Shown here in pieces: positions 34,292-44,290 of a DNA stretch of 64,000 nucleotides. The DNA comes from Carbonactinospora thermoautotrophica. GTDB lineage: Bacteria > Actinomycetota > Actinomycetes > Streptomycetales > Carbonactinosporaceae. Location: the NCBI RefSeq assembly GCF_001543895.1, contig NZ_JYIJ01000019.1, forward strand, positions 496,001 through 560,000. Reading direction: 5' to 3'. The notes beneath the pieces are model-generated. The model did not search any database and was not told the origin of the DNA. It was given only the letters and a program-made list of their open reading frames with translations. The stretch's first letter is position 1. Each line of letters begins with the position of its first letter. Made by a program: the position numbers and the translations under genes.

Positions 34292-37200
34292 TCAGCGGAC
34301 TGCCGATGCGAGTCGGTACTCGGACATGAGCGCGTCCAGTTCCCCTGCTGACCGGCTCCGGATCGCCGCCCACTCGTCGGGTGGGATGGGCTCCCGCAGG
34401 GTGGCGAGGTGGGCGGGAAACAGTCGAGCCAGTGGGACGCGGAGCCTCTCCTGGAAGGCCCGCGCGTACGCCCAGGCGCTGGTCGCGTCCTGGCCGAGGG
34501 AATGCCAGACCGTGACCGGGTCGACGTCCTCCTGCCCCTCGTATCGCAACGCGGCACACCCCGCGGCCAGGGTCTCGTGGACCAGGGCGAGGAACCGTTG
34601 CCGCAGCGTGTCGAGCCACCGCTGGTTGCGTGCGGACAGGATCTGCGTCTCGTAGGCGCGCCGGGCGGCTGTGGCCTCGAGGGCGATGGTGTTCGCAAGC
34701 GATTCGGCTTCGCCACGAGCGGCCGGGGGTCCGAGTTCTGCGACGTCGGCCAGGCTGCGGATGGGCTCTGGAGGCGTGCGGTCTGCCCGAACCGCGGCGA
34801 CCACACCGCGGTCTGTAGTCGCGAGCACGAGAGCGCTGCTATCCGGGAGGGAGGCTCCGGCCATGTGGTCGAGCCGCGCCTCGAGGCGCGGATGCCCATA
34901 GGTGGCCAGTGCCGTCCATCCGTCCGGGTCCCGGGACGCTCGGGCAGGGTCGAACGTGACCGGGCGGTCGGGCTCGTCGAGGACGGCCGCGAACCGGTCG
35001 ACGAGCACCTCGCGGAGGTCTTCGAGCGTGACCGGGGCCGGCGGGTGTTCGGGCAGCGGCATCGGGTCCTCAGGAGTGAAGTCGATGCCTTCGGCCCGGA
35101 GCGTGTCGACCTCATCGAGCAGTTGCTTGATGATCTTGTCCTGGGCGGCGCGTCGCTCGCTGCGCGGCGCCTTGAAGATGCTCTGGAACGCCCGTTCGGT
35201 GGCGCCGAGAATCGGCTGGAGATCGCCGAGCAGTTCCCGAAAGTCGTCGATGCGGCTGGCCAGCGCCCGGTAGACCGACTCCTCGACGGTGCCGGGGATG
35301 AAGTAGCTGCGCACGTGCACGACGTCGCGTGCCTGGCCGAGCCGGTCGATGCGGCCGATCCGCTGTTCCACCCGCATCGGGTTCCACGGCATGTCATAGT
35401 TGATCAAGTAGCTGCACGCCTGCAGGTTCAGCCCTTCACTGGCCGCGTCGGTGGCGAGCAGCACGGTGACCCGCCGGGAGCGGATCGCCTCGACCAGGTC
35501 GCGTTTGGAGATCTCCACCCAGCCCTCGGCCTCCCGGAAGACCTGGCCGCCAGCGCCGGTGAAGGTGGCGAGCTGAGAGCGGTACACGCCGACGAGACGG
35601 TCCCGCAGGTCCTCGAGGGTGTCGGTGAACTGGGTGAAGACGATCGTGGAGTGCCCGGCGCCGCGGGCGGCGTCGAGGTCCTGGCGAAGCCGGTTGAACT
35701 TCGAGTCGGTGACGGTGGATATGCGGTCGATGTAGCCGCGGATCTCCGCGATCTCGTCTTCGGTGAGGGGAACGGCCTGGATGTCGTTCACCGTGCCGCC
35801 GAGGCCGGTTTCGAGGGCGTCCTCGGCCTCCTCGAGCAGGTCATCGTCGAGGACGAGGGCTTCCCGGTCGAGCCGGCGGGTGAGCGTCTTGCGGATAGCC
35901 GCCCACGAGGACGTCAGCCGACGGCGGTACACGGTGAGCACGAAGCCGGCGCCGCGGCGGCTGCCGTGGGCCTCCATGAGCCGGTCGATCAGCTCGTCCA
36001 GTTCTTCGTAGAGCCGCTGTTCGGGCTCGTCGAACGGGACCGGCACCGGCAGCACGTCACGGTCGGCAAGGTTTTCCGAGAGCAGGCCCTGGGCCCGGTA
36101 GAGCTTCAGCGTCTCCCGACTGTGACGAGTGACGAACTGGCCTACCGGGCTGAGGGTTCGCAGCCACGTCCGCAGCTCCGCCCGCCCGGCGGGGGAGAGC
36201 TGTTCGACGATCTCCTGCCCAGGCATCTCGCCGGTGCCGAACTTCTCGATGAGCGCCGCCTCGATCACGCCGACCCGTCGGCGGATGCGGTCGAGTACGG
36301 CCTCCTCGGCACCGGTCCGGGGCAGCCGCGGCGTCTCCTGCAGGACCTGGTCCAGCCAGGCCCACGCGGTACGGGCGTCGTCGTCCTTGCCGAGCTCCCG
36401 GAAATAGCGGAGGAACGCGTCCTCGTTGGCGAGCGTGCCGTGCAGCCCGGTGTGCCGGAGCAGGTCGCGCAGTTCGACGGGAGTGACCTGCATCGGGGTG
36501 GCGGTCAGCAGCCACACCGCGGTCGCCGCGCCCTGGGCGCTGACCTTGTCGAGCAGTTCCAGCAGGCGACCGGGGCGATAACGGTCCTCCTCGACGTGGC
36601 TGCGCCGGGCGTGGTGCGCCTCGTCGACGATGAGCAGGTCGTATGGCGCTGCGGCGAGCACGAGCTTCTGCTGCTCGGGCCGGCGGGCGAGGTGGCTGGA
36701 GGCGATGAGCAGCGGATGTTCCGCGTACGGGTTGGCGCCTCGGGCGACCGGGCGGACGTCGTGGGGATGCGCCCCGTAGACCTTGTTCCCGTCCAGGCGA
36801 GGAACCCACAGCCCGAACTTCTCGAACAGCTCGTCCTGCCACTGTCGGCACACGTTGGCCGGGGCGAGGATCAGGGCGCGGCGGACTCGCCCGGAGAGCA
36901 GGAGCCGCCGCAGCGCCATGCCAGCGGAGATCGTCTTCCCGAGGCCGACCTCGTCGGCGACCAGCCACGAGCGGGGGTAGAGGCCGGCCAGCCGCTCGAC
37001 CACCTGCCGCTGGTGCGGGAAGAGCTTCACCCCGACGGTGGCCTCGGGGAGCGCTTCCGCCCCGACGAGCCGCGGTGCGACTCGCAGGTAGTGCGCGACC
37101 GCCGCGTCATCGCCGACCGCGGGCGGCTCCTCGGGGTCCCGTTCGCCGGGCGCCACGTCCGGGGCCAGGCTGATCAGCCGCTCGCGGGCCGCGTCCGGCA

Positions 37201-37885
37201 GCGGGTAGACCCGGAACCCCCTGAGCCGGCCGGCCCAATGCTCCTCGAACTTGTTGGCCCAGAAGCTGAAGTGGGTCGCGGTGGCATCCCAGGAGCAGTA
37301 CACCGAGAAGGACTCGAAGTTGCGGGTCCACGCGGTGGCCGACTCGTTCACCGAGCCCTGGAACGCCACCCCGTCGCCGTGGTCGTCGCGCAGGACGCCG
37401 ATCTTTTCGTGGAAGTACGGGTCGTGCTCCCCGCCGACGAGCGGTGCGCCCTGCTCGTCGACCGCGATCGCGATGCGCACCTCCAGGCGGCCCTCCTTGG
37501 CCAGCCAGGCCAGCACCTCGAGCCGTCGGCGGTCCACCTCGTTGTCGGTCACCAGCCGCTGGGCGAGCCGCTCGGCGAACGCGCCGTCGAGGCTGGTACG
37601 GCCGAGCAGCGCGTCACGGTCGGCGGGGGTGATCTCCGCGCCGCACAGCAGCCGCACCCGCCCGCCGCCGTTGATGAACCGCGACAGGCCCCGGGCGGCG
37701 ACGCTGAGCGCCGAGGAGCGGAAGTAGCCGACCGACCGGTCGTAGCTGGTCGCGCGGGAGAGTACGGGCACGTAGAAGGTCTCCAGCACCCGGTCGCTGG
37801 AGTCGTAGCCGGGCTTGAGGTCCAGCCCCCGCAAGCCCGGCCGTTCCGTGCCGTCACCGACGATCGGGTCGAGCTGTTCGGTCAC
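34292..37885 (-). CDS. PLD-domain SNF2-type helicase
   Basis: 1197 aa. N-terminal phospholipase-D-like domain (GYFRSSALSVAARGL; His159-x-Lys161 in PYFHEKIGV; AFQGSVNES as the Asn/Ser part), then a SNF2/Swi2 ATPase: DEVGLGKT at 311-318, DEAH at 421, LLTATPMQ, and C-lobe TDAASEGLNLQ and QRIGRIDRLGQ. About 300 further residues are helical. Only one HxK half-motif is seen, so the PLD part may act as a dimer or only bind DNA. GTG37885 overlaps the methyltransferase stop. Relatives occur in DISARM-like and other defence loci. Confidence 0.85.
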   Translation of the reverse strand: MTEQLDPIVGDGTERPGLRGLDLKPGYDSSDRVLETFYVPVLSRATSYDRSVGYFRSSALSVAARGLSRFINGGGRVRLLCGAEITPADRDALLGRTSLDGAFAERLAQRLVTDNEVDRRRLEVLAWLAKEGRLEVRIAIAVDEQGAPLVGGEHDPYFHEKIGVLRDDHGDGVAFQGSVNESATAWTRNFESFSVYCSWDATATHFSFWANKFEEHWAGRLRGFRVYPLPDAARERLISLAPDVAPGERDPEEPPAVGDDAAVAHYLRVAPRLVGAEALPEATVGVKLFPHQRQVVERLAGLYPRSWLVADEVGLGKTISAGMALRRLLLSGRVRRALILAPANVCRQWQDELFEKFGLWVPRLDGNKVYGAHPHDVRPVARGANPYAEHPLLIASSHLARRPEQQKLVLAAAPYDLLIVDEAHHARRSHVEEDRYRPGRLLELLDKVSAQGAATAVWLLTATPMQVTPVELRDLLRHTGLHGTLANEDAFLRYFRELGKDDDARTAWAWLDQVLQETPRLPRTGAEEAVLDRIRRRVGVIEAALIEKFGTGEMPGQEIVEQLSPAGRAELRTWLRTLSPVGQFVTRHSRETLKLYRAQGLLSENLADRDVLPVPVPFDEPEQRLYEELDELIDRLMEAHGSRRGAGFVLTVYRRRLTSSWAAIRKTLTRRLDREALVLDDDLLEEAEDALETGLGGTVNDIQAVPLTEDEIAEIRGYIDRISTVTDSKFNRLRQDLDAARGAGHSTIVFTQFTDTLEDLRDRLVGVYRSQLATFTGAGGQVFREAEGWVEISKRDLVEAIRSRRVTVLLATDAASEGLNLQACSYLINYDMPWNPMRVEQRIGRIDRLGQARDVVHVRSYFIPGTVEESVYRALASRIDDFRELLGDLQPILGATERAFQSIFKAPRSERRAAQDKIIKQLLDEVDTLRAEGIDFTPEDPMPLPEHPPAPVTLEDLREVLVDRFAAVLDEPDRPVTFDPARASRDPDGWTALATYGHPRLEARLDHMAGASLPDSSALVLATTDRGVVAAVRADRTPPEPIRSLADVAELGPPAARGEAESLANTIALEATAARRAYETQILSARNQRWLDTLRQRFLALVHETLAAGCAALRYEGQEDVDPVTVWHSLGQDATSAWAYARAFQERLRVPLARLFPAHLATLREPIPPDEWAAIRSRSAGELDALMSEYRLASAVR

Positions 37886-40878
37886 GCGTCCTCGCTGCCC
37901 TCTTCCTCTTCGTCGTAGCCGAGTTCGCCAGGCAGTTTGAATCCGAGCGTGCCCTCGATCTCGAACAGACCTCCCTGGGTCGCCTGGGGCGTCTCCTCGA
38001 CCGGAGCAGGGATGTCCTCGAACAAGGTGGCGCGCAGGCTGTTGAGGATGCGCGCCTCGGGCCGGACGAACTCGCCCTTGACCTTCACCCGCGGGATCGC
38101 GTGCAGCGCCGCCCGGACCAGGTCCCTGAACCGCGGGTCGCCATCCAGCCCGGCGCGGTTCAGCCACGCCCGGGCCGCGGGCAGCTGGCCCTCGTCGTAG
38201 ACGAGCATCAGCGCGTGCAACCGGTCCAGCCAGGTCGGCAACGAGTTCGCGTCCGGATCGAGGCCGCCCGCGGTGTGCCGCTGGGCCGGGGTGAGCAGGG
38301 TGACCGTGCCGCTGCCCTGCTTGATCACCTTGTGCTGCTTGGCCAGGTCGTCCAGCTCCAGGTGGGTCGCGATGGACAGCTTCCGCGCCTCGTCGTAGGG
38401 GAACTCCGCTGCGCCGAAGTCGTTCCAGGCCAGCAGGTACCAGTCGGTCACCCGGTCGAACTCGACGTCCCGGCCGCCGAGCAGGCCGCGCTTCTTCAGC
38501 GTCGCGACCCGCTCCCGCGCCAGGTCCAACGCGGCGTCCGGGCGGAGCACCTCAGGGTTGCCGTCGGCGTCGAGGTCGCCGCTGTAGACCGGCCACCGCT
38601 CCGACAGCACCGACAGCACCGGCCCGTACGTGGCGATCGTCAGGTCCACCCCGGTCAGCCCCAAGTCGGCGAACCGCTTCGCCGCCTCCTCCGCAGCCCT
38701 CTCGACATCGCGGCGGATGTTCGTCCAGTACGCCGGTTCGTTGTTCTCCCGCTTGCGGCAGGCCAGGAAGATCGTCGACGCGGCGGCGTTCTTCTTCGCC
38801 TGGTGCAGCGAGTGCTCGAATTCCGTGTGCACCGGCCACGAGGCCTGGATGGAGAACCCTGCGTCGAGCAGCGCCGCGCCGAGCGTGTCCCAGGCGTCCA
38901 CCCGCTTGTGGGTGAACATCACTGTGAGCACGCCGTCGTCCTTGAGCACCCGGTGCGCCTCGCGGAACGACCACGTGAGCAGTTCCTCATAGCGGGCGTC
39001 GGCGAGTTCGGCCGCGGTCTTGCCGTCCTCCGGCCTGCGGCGTCCCCGGCGCGCCGGCGCCGCGACGTCCTTGAACAGCGTGGGATTGGCGACCGCCTCG
39101 CCGTGCTTGTCGGTGAGAACGAGGTCGCAGAACTCTGGCCAGGTGTCGCGCAGAGCGCGCTTCAGCCAGACATAGAAGTAATCCGAGCACTCCGCGTACA
39201 TCACATTGTCGTAGTACGGCGGATCGGTCACGATGGCGTCGACGGAGGCGTCCGGAAGGGGCAGCGAAGATGCTGAGCCGCGCACGATGCGGGCCTGGGC
39301 GCGCCGCTCGGGGCTGATCATGTCTTCCGGCCGGTACGCGAGCTTCGCGATGCCGGCGTAGGCATCCACGACCTGGTCGACCGCCCACGGCAGCAGGGAA
39401 TGCGCGCCGTCGAACTCCGCGAACGACCACTTGTAAGCGAAGTCATGTCGATCGAATGTGCTGCGAATCTTCGTCTGCGGCGCAATCCAACTCGACAGCA
39501 TGCCATTGAAGTTGACGCTCTTGTCGAGCGCCATCGCGAGATACAGGGCCAATGCCTTCCAGTGATCGTCGCTTAGTTCGGTGCGGGCTTCGGCGATGAG
39601 CTTCCGCAGTTCCTCAAGCGCGGTGATGTTCGTCAGCAGCTGCCTGGGCGTGAACATGTCACGCCAGCGGTGCAGTCCCATGTCGACGCTGCGCTTGGTC
39701 TCCTTGCCCTCGAAGATCTGCTCGTTCGGGACGAGATCCTCGATCTCCCAGCCGGGTAGACGGCGATCCAACTCGGCCTCTGCTGCGGCAACCGCTTTGA
39801 GATCGTCCGAGGTGGGCGCGCGGAACTGCCGGCCCGCTACACCAGGCCGAGTGATAGACACCGCCAGCAGCATCTGCCCGACCCGGCCCTCCTGGCCCAT
39901 CCGACGGATGTAGTCGCCGGAGAACGTCTCGCCCGTCCAGATGCTCTCCGCGGCACCTCGCTTGTACGTCGACCGGTTGCCCCACTGCTTAGCCTCCGGC
40001 CCCTCTACTATCCGCAGCGAGCACGTCCCTGCGGCGCGGTCCACCTCAAGCGCGACTGCCACGTCACGGCCGGCCTTGCCCCGGGCGAGCCAGAAGTCTG
40101 GAGCCAGAGGGGTCGGCCTGCCGGTGGTCGGACATGGGACGGTATGTGCCCAGATGTAGGCGAGGATCGACTCACCGTTCTGTTTGGGGAAGAACTGCTG
40201 CAGCCGCGAGGCCACTCGATCAGCCCACTTGGTGCCCCACTCGCGAATGGTGATCGCGAATTCGGGGCCTAGCTCGGCGGGCAGTGCAACTGTGCCCTGG
40301 AGGATCGCCGTGGCGACCGGGTTGAGCTCGTTGGCGATGGTTTCGCAGCCGTACCTTGCCGCCTCGAAGGGAATGCTGCCGCCGCCGGCGAACAGATCCA
40401 GGACGGTGATGCGATCGCCGACATCAGCGCGCAGGGACGCCAGACGATGGATCCGGTCGATGGTCTTGTCATCCGGGGAGACGGTGAAGGCGCGAGGGTA
40501 CCCATAACCGTTGCCGTCGAGCTTGATGCCTGCTTCGTTCGCCTCCTTGATCTCGGCTCGTGCTGCTACGGGGTCGCCGAGGATACCCAGCGCCTTCAGG
40601 TACCAGTCACGGTATTCAGCCTCCCCGCCGGGAAACTCGGACTTCAGCCCCGCCAGGATCTTGGCCGCCTGCGGATCTTCTGCCGCCTCGGTCTCACTCG
40701 GCCAGGCCGGGAGCAGCGAGGCGAGTACCGCGGCCCGGCTCGCGGTCAACGGCCGCCGTGCCCACCACACGTGCAGGAAGTTGATCGGCGGCAGCGCGCT
40801 CGACGCGCCGCGTTCCCGCATGCTCTCCGCGCCGATGGTCTGGGCGGGCAGCCACTGTTCGATCAGGCTACGGGTCAT
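37882..40878 (-). CDS. DUF1156 adenine-type DNA methyltransferase
   Basis: 998 aa. DUF1156 start INFLHVWWARRPLTASRAA (~32-50), SAM motif DLFAGGGSIP at 161-170, catalytic TDPPYYDNVMYAE near 550, and a late motif DDGVLTVMFTHKRVDAW. A beta-class N6-adenine or N4-cytosine methyltransferase is expected. ATG40878 overlaps the small gene's stop (ATGA) and the end overlaps the helicase start (GTGA), so all subunits are translationally coupled. Probable role: marking self DNA for the system. Confidence 0.85.
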   Translation of the reverse strand: MTRSLIEQWLPAQTIGAESMRERGASSALPPINFLHVWWARRPLTASRAAVLASLLPAWPSETEAAEDPQAAKILAGLKSEFPGGEAEYRDWYLKALGILGDPVAARAEIKEANEAGIKLDGNGYGYPRAFTVSPDDKTIDRIHRLASLRADVGDRITVLDLFAGGGSIPFEAARYGCETIANELNPVATAILQGTVALPAELGPEFAITIREWGTKWADRVASRLQQFFPKQNGESILAYIWAHTVPCPTTGRPTPLAPDFWLARGKAGRDVAVALEVDRAAGTCSLRIVEGPEAKQWGNRSTYKRGAAESIWTGETFSGDYIRRMGQEGRVGQMLLAVSITRPGVAGRQFRAPTSDDLKAVAAAEAELDRRLPGWEIEDLVPNEQIFEGKETKRSVDMGLHRWRDMFTPRQLLTNITALEELRKLIAEARTELSDDHWKALALYLAMALDKSVNFNGMLSSWIAPQTKIRSTFDRHDFAYKWSFAEFDGAHSLLPWAVDQVVDAYAGIAKLAYRPEDMISPERRAQARIVRGSASSLPLPDASVDAIVTDPPYYDNVMYAECSDYFYVWLKRALRDTWPEFCDLVLTDKHGEAVANPTLFKDVAAPARRGRRRPEDGKTAAELADARYEELLTWSFREAHRVLKDDGVLTVMFTHKRVDAWDTLGAALLDAGFSIQASWPVHTEFEHSLHQAKKNAAASTIFLACRKRENNEPAYWTNIRRDVERAAEEAAKRFADLGLTGVDLTIATYGPVLSVLSERWPVYSGDLDADGNPEVLRPDAALDLARERVATLKKRGLLGGRDVEFDRVTDWYLLAWNDFGAAEFPYDEARKLSIATHLELDDLAKQHKVIKQGSGTVTLLTPAQRHTAGGLDPDANSLPTWLDRLHALMLVYDEGQLPAARAWLNRAGLDGDPRFRDLVRAALHAIPRVKVKGEFVRPEARILNSLRATLFEDIPAPVEETPQATQGGLFEIEGTLGFKLPGELGYDEEEEGSEDA

Positions 40879-41288
40879 CGACGATATCCCCCATCGAGCA
40901 GGACACGCAGGGCCTTCAGCCCGTGACGGCGGCGGGTCTGGGCGTGCCAATAGCTGGCCTCCTCGCGGCTCATCCCTGCCACTCCTTCGGCGACACCGAC
41001 GATGCGGTCGATGCGGCGCAGTGGCTTGACCGTCCTGAGCAGCAGTTCGGCGTGGGCGCCGAGGGTCGGGCTGAGCGCGAACGGCTTCGGCGAGGTCCAT
41101 TGGCGACCGCGCAGGCCGGCCGAACGGAGTACCTCCTGAAGGAACGCGGCGACGTGGGTCGCACGCTCGCCCTCCAACCGCACGACCCGATGGCCGCCGT
41201 CGAGGTCGTCGACGGCGACCTCGACGGCGGTGATGCGCCCGTCGCGATCGCGCGTGATGGCGCAGGTGTAGCGCTCGGAGCGGGTCAC
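40875..41288 (-). CDS. Small conserved partner protein of the DUF499/DUF1156 operon
   Basis: 137 aa. I cannot name the function. N-terminal strands (SERYTCAITRDRDGRITAVEVAVDDLDG), then helices (THVAAFLQEVLRSAGL, AHAELLLRTVKPLRRID, SYWHAQTRRRHGLKALRVLL). No catalytic motif. Overlaps the genes on both sides by 4 bases, so it is a fixed subunit and may link the ATPase to the methyltransferase. Confidence 0.7.
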   Translation of the reverse strand: MTRSERYTCAITRDRDGRITAVEVAVDDLDGGHRVVRLEGERATHVAAFLQEVLRSAGLRGRQWTSPKPFALSPTLGAHAELLLRTVKPLRRIDRIVGVAEGVAGMSREEASYWHAQTRRRHGLKALRVLLDGGYRR

Positions 41289-44200
41289 GTCTCCCCTTCG
41301 GTCACGAAAGTGATCGTGCACTTGGTCGGCCCGGTGTCACTGGCCCGCTGGGCGAGCTGGTTGACCTCCTCACCGGACAGCTGGAGAGGATTCTCGAACA
41401 CTGCGTGGATCCGTGCCCGCAGGGTGGCCTGGCGTGGCGCGAGCAGCTGCTTGAGCGCCTCCCGGAGGGGAGCGTAGTCGGTCGGGGAACCGTGGTAGCG
41501 GACGAGCGCGGTCTCGCTCGGGTCCGAGGACAGCGACACGCTGGCTTCCACGTCGTAGACGAGCCGGACGCCCAGGGTGCCCGTGGGGACGATGGTGTGC
41601 AGCCGGGCGAGCTCGGTGCCGGCTCCCTCCCCGACGTGGTCGATCTCGACGACGAGCTCGCGAAGGGCGGCGCGCCCAGCCTCGGCGGCGGCCGTTCGGG
41701 CATCCACGAACGCCTTCCCAGCCGCCCCGGATCCGGTGAACCGGGTCGGGACCAGGACGGTGACACCCCCGCCGGACGAGCCGGAACCGCCAGGCGTGTC
41801 GACCGTGTCGGGGCAGCCGACGCCCGGGTGGCTGGTGCCGCAGAACGGGCAGAGCTGCTCCTTCGGTGCCGGGGCGGAGCCGACCGGGTGCAGGTAGGTG
41901 TCCTCCGCCAGCCGCACGGCGGTGGTGGGCCGGTCCTTGGTCGCCCAGCCTTCATCGCCGCGTTCGGGGTCCTGGTACTCCCACACTCCGTTGCGGACCC
42001 CGGCCGCCACAAGGGCGACCAGCTGGGCCCGGTCGAAGACCATCTTCAGGTCCGTGCGCCGGGCGAACGCGCGCACCAGCTCCATGGTGGGCTGGCTGGT
42101 GGTGAGCAGCGCTCCGAGCTTGGCCTTCACGTAGCCAGGGTCGAGGGGCTTGTCGCCGGCGGCGAGGGTCTTGTCCATCGCCTCCAGCCGCTCGACGATG
42201 GCGTCGGTCTGGTTCGGGCGGACCGACGCCTGGGTCACCACGTCGAGCTCCACTGTCTCCAGTCCGCTCGCGGTGGGCACATACAGCACGTTCACGTGGT
42301 TGCACACCGCGATCCGGGCAAGCAGCTTCGATTCCTCGAGCCGGTTCTTCAGATCGTTCCACTTGTCGTCGCCGAGCGCGGCCCGCGTCTCGGCGTTGCC
42401 CGAGAGCGCCTCGAGCGCGAGGTGCGTGCGTACCGCGCGGACCATCGAGTCGTGGGTGCCTCGGCTCGGGGCCAGGATGACCAGCCGGTTGCGGTACTCC
42501 CGCTTGCCTCCGGCCGCGGTGCGCTCCCACAGCTCACGGACCTTGGCCGGGATGGGACCGTGCGGGTCGACCCCGCGCGCGTCGCCGAAGTCGTCCCAGT
42601 GGAAGATCACCAGCCAGGCGTCGTCGGCGTTGTCAGGGACCTTGGCGTTCTCCCAAGCCCGGCGCACCTTCAACACGCCGTCGCGGAACTGGTTGGCGAG
42701 GATCTTAGTCGCATGCGCGCGGGCCTTGGTGACGCTGACCTCGCGCTCGGCCTCCTGGATCAACTTGACCAGGGACGCCTCGGTGGAGAACCGGTACCCG
42801 CGCACGTCGGAGTGCAGGTACCAGCAGGACTCCTCAAGTCCCTCCAGAGCCCGCTGCATGAGGTTGGGATCGTCGCCCGGGGCGAGCACCGCGCCGTACA
42901 GCTCGGCGACCGGGACCCCGGGGACGTCCCGGGTCAACGAGTACAGGTAGATCGCGGTGGCCAGGCGGCGGCCATAGCGGCTGCCCATCCGCTCGTCGAC
43001 CCGTTCGGCGTGCGACGGCTCACTGCCGGGCTGGGAAGCGACGTCGGCGCGGATCACCGGTTCGAACTGAGGTCGCTCCAGTCGACTGGACAGCTCCTCA
43101 CTGATCACCTTGTCGGCCAGGTCGACATGGTGGAGGTGGATCAGGCCCACCCCGTCAGGCCGCTCGTTCCAGAGCCGCCTGATCACCCGGGCGAGCAGCC
43201 GCAGCGCGCCACGGGTGCGCTGGAAGTTCGGGATCGTGGACAGCCGCTTGTCCAGCACGCGGATCAACGCAGGGTGGAATGGGTAGGTCTGGGTGATCTC
43301 GGTCGCCCATCCCGCCCCCGTCATCCCCTCGGGCAGGTCCAGGCCGCGGTCGGCAGCCGCGTCCGCCGCCGCGGCGTACGCCTCCGCCACCGGGGCCGCC
43401 GCGTCCGCGGGGAGCGACTCGAAAAGCCGCCGGGCGAGGATCTTCGGCAGGTCGACCTCCTCGCTGGGCTTCAGCACCAGCTCCTTGCGGGCCATCAGCG
43501 AGCGGGCCTCGTTGATCGCTTCGAGCACCTCGGCGGTGTCCTCGCCGAACGCGTCCGTGACCTCCGTAGTGGTGATCACCAGCACGGCGCGGGGGAGCGC
43601 GTCGACCGCCTCCATGAGCGCCATGAGGAACGCGGTGGTCTGCCCGGCCAGGGTGGTGTCACCGACCCGCACACCGCGCGCCACCGCGTAATAGCGGGCG
43701 ATCTCGTCGATGAGCAGGAGGGTCGGGGCGTCGCCGAACACCCGCTTGAGCGCCGTCGCGCCCGGCGCGGTGAGCGCCTCGTCGTCGGCCCGCACGTGCT
43801 CGTACCCGGCCCTGCCGGCGACCTGGAGCGCCAGGTGCCCCCACACGGTGCGCGGGGTCACCCCGTCGGTCTCCGGGAAGCTCGTCGCCCCGGAGCTCGT
43901 CCCGACGAACACCCCGATCTGCGAGACCGGATCCTGCGGGAGCAGCCCAGGATCCATGAACTCCGGTGCTCGCTCCCGGCTGAGCTGGCCCTGAGCCGCG
44001 TGGTACAGCGCGATGAGGTTGTGAGTCTTGCCGCCGCCGAGGTTGGTCTCCAGCCGGATCACGCTCGCCCCGTCGGGCTTTCCGCCACCGACCCGGCCCA
44101 GGGCCTCGTTCAGCAGGGACCGCAGCCCCGCCGACGGGTAGGTGGCGGCGAAGAACGCGTCCGCGTCGCCGTACGCGTCCGGTGCCGTCTCGGCTACGAC

Positions 44201-44290
44201 CTCCTCCAAGCTCGCCGCGAACCGCGCCTCGGTCAGTTCCCCCGCCAGCACCTCACGGCGCGGCACCACGCGCTCGAACAAGCTCTCCAC
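41285..44290 (-). CDS. DUF499 large ATPase
   Basis: 1001 aa from GTG44290 after GAGAGGGGG. P-loop NLGGGKTHNL at 83-92, Walker B TLLLIDEIARYY near 190-201, sensor-like VLVITTTEVTDAFGED. The C-terminal third has a possible Zn knuckle CPFCGTSHPGVGC. DUF499 ATPases are recorded beside DUF1156 methyltransferases and helicases in predicted defence islands. First gene of the leftward operon. No PglZ, so not a BREX set. Confidence 0.85.
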   Translation of the reverse strand: MESLFERVVPRREVLAGELTEARFAASLEEVVAETAPDAYGDADAFFAATYPSAGLRSLLNEALGRVGGGKPDGASVIRLETNLGGGKTHNLIALYHAAQGQLSRERAPEFMDPGLLPQDPVSQIGVFVGTSSGATSFPETDGVTPRTVWGHLALQVAGRAGYEHVRADDEALTAPGATALKRVFGDAPTLLLIDEIARYYAVARGVRVGDTTLAGQTTAFLMALMEAVDALPRAVLVITTTEVTDAFGEDTAEVLEAINEARSLMARKELVLKPSEEVDLPKILARRLFESLPADAAAPVAEAYAAAADAAADRGLDLPEGMTGAGWATEITQTYPFHPALIRVLDKRLSTIPNFQRTRGALRLLARVIRRLWNERPDGVGLIHLHHVDLADKVISEELSSRLERPQFEPVIRADVASQPGSEPSHAERVDERMGSRYGRRLATAIYLYSLTRDVPGVPVAELYGAVLAPGDDPNLMQRALEGLEESCWYLHSDVRGYRFSTEASLVKLIQEAEREVSVTKARAHATKILANQFRDGVLKVRRAWENAKVPDNADDAWLVIFHWDDFGDARGVDPHGPIPAKVRELWERTAAGGKREYRNRLVILAPSRGTHDSMVRAVRTHLALEALSGNAETRAALGDDKWNDLKNRLEESKLLARIAVCNHVNVLYVPTASGLETVELDVVTQASVRPNQTDAIVERLEAMDKTLAAGDKPLDPGYVKAKLGALLTTSQPTMELVRAFARRTDLKMVFDRAQLVALVAAGVRNGVWEYQDPERGDEGWATKDRPTTAVRLAEDTYLHPVGSAPAPKEQLCPFCGTSHPGVGCPDTVDTPGGSGSSGGGVTVLVPTRFTGSGAAGKAFVDARTAAAEAGRAALRELVVEIDHVGEGAGTELARLHTIVPTGTLGVRLVYDVEASVSLSSDPSETALVRYHGSPTDYAPLREALKQLLAPRQATLRARIHAVFENPLQLSGEEVNQLAQRASDTGPTKCTITFVTEGET

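Noticed and set aside
34409-37918. 1169-codon open frame antisense to the helicase gene
   Set aside because: High G+C produces long antisense frames; composition is Arg/Gly/Val/Asp-rich without motifs, while the minus strand encodes a clear PLD-SNF2 helicase.
34292-44290. Assignment of the operon as BREX or as the Dpd 7-deazaguanine system
   Set aside because: No PglZ, BrxA/B/L or TGT-like protein is present in the window; only the DUF499 ATPase and a methyltransferase are shared in general type.
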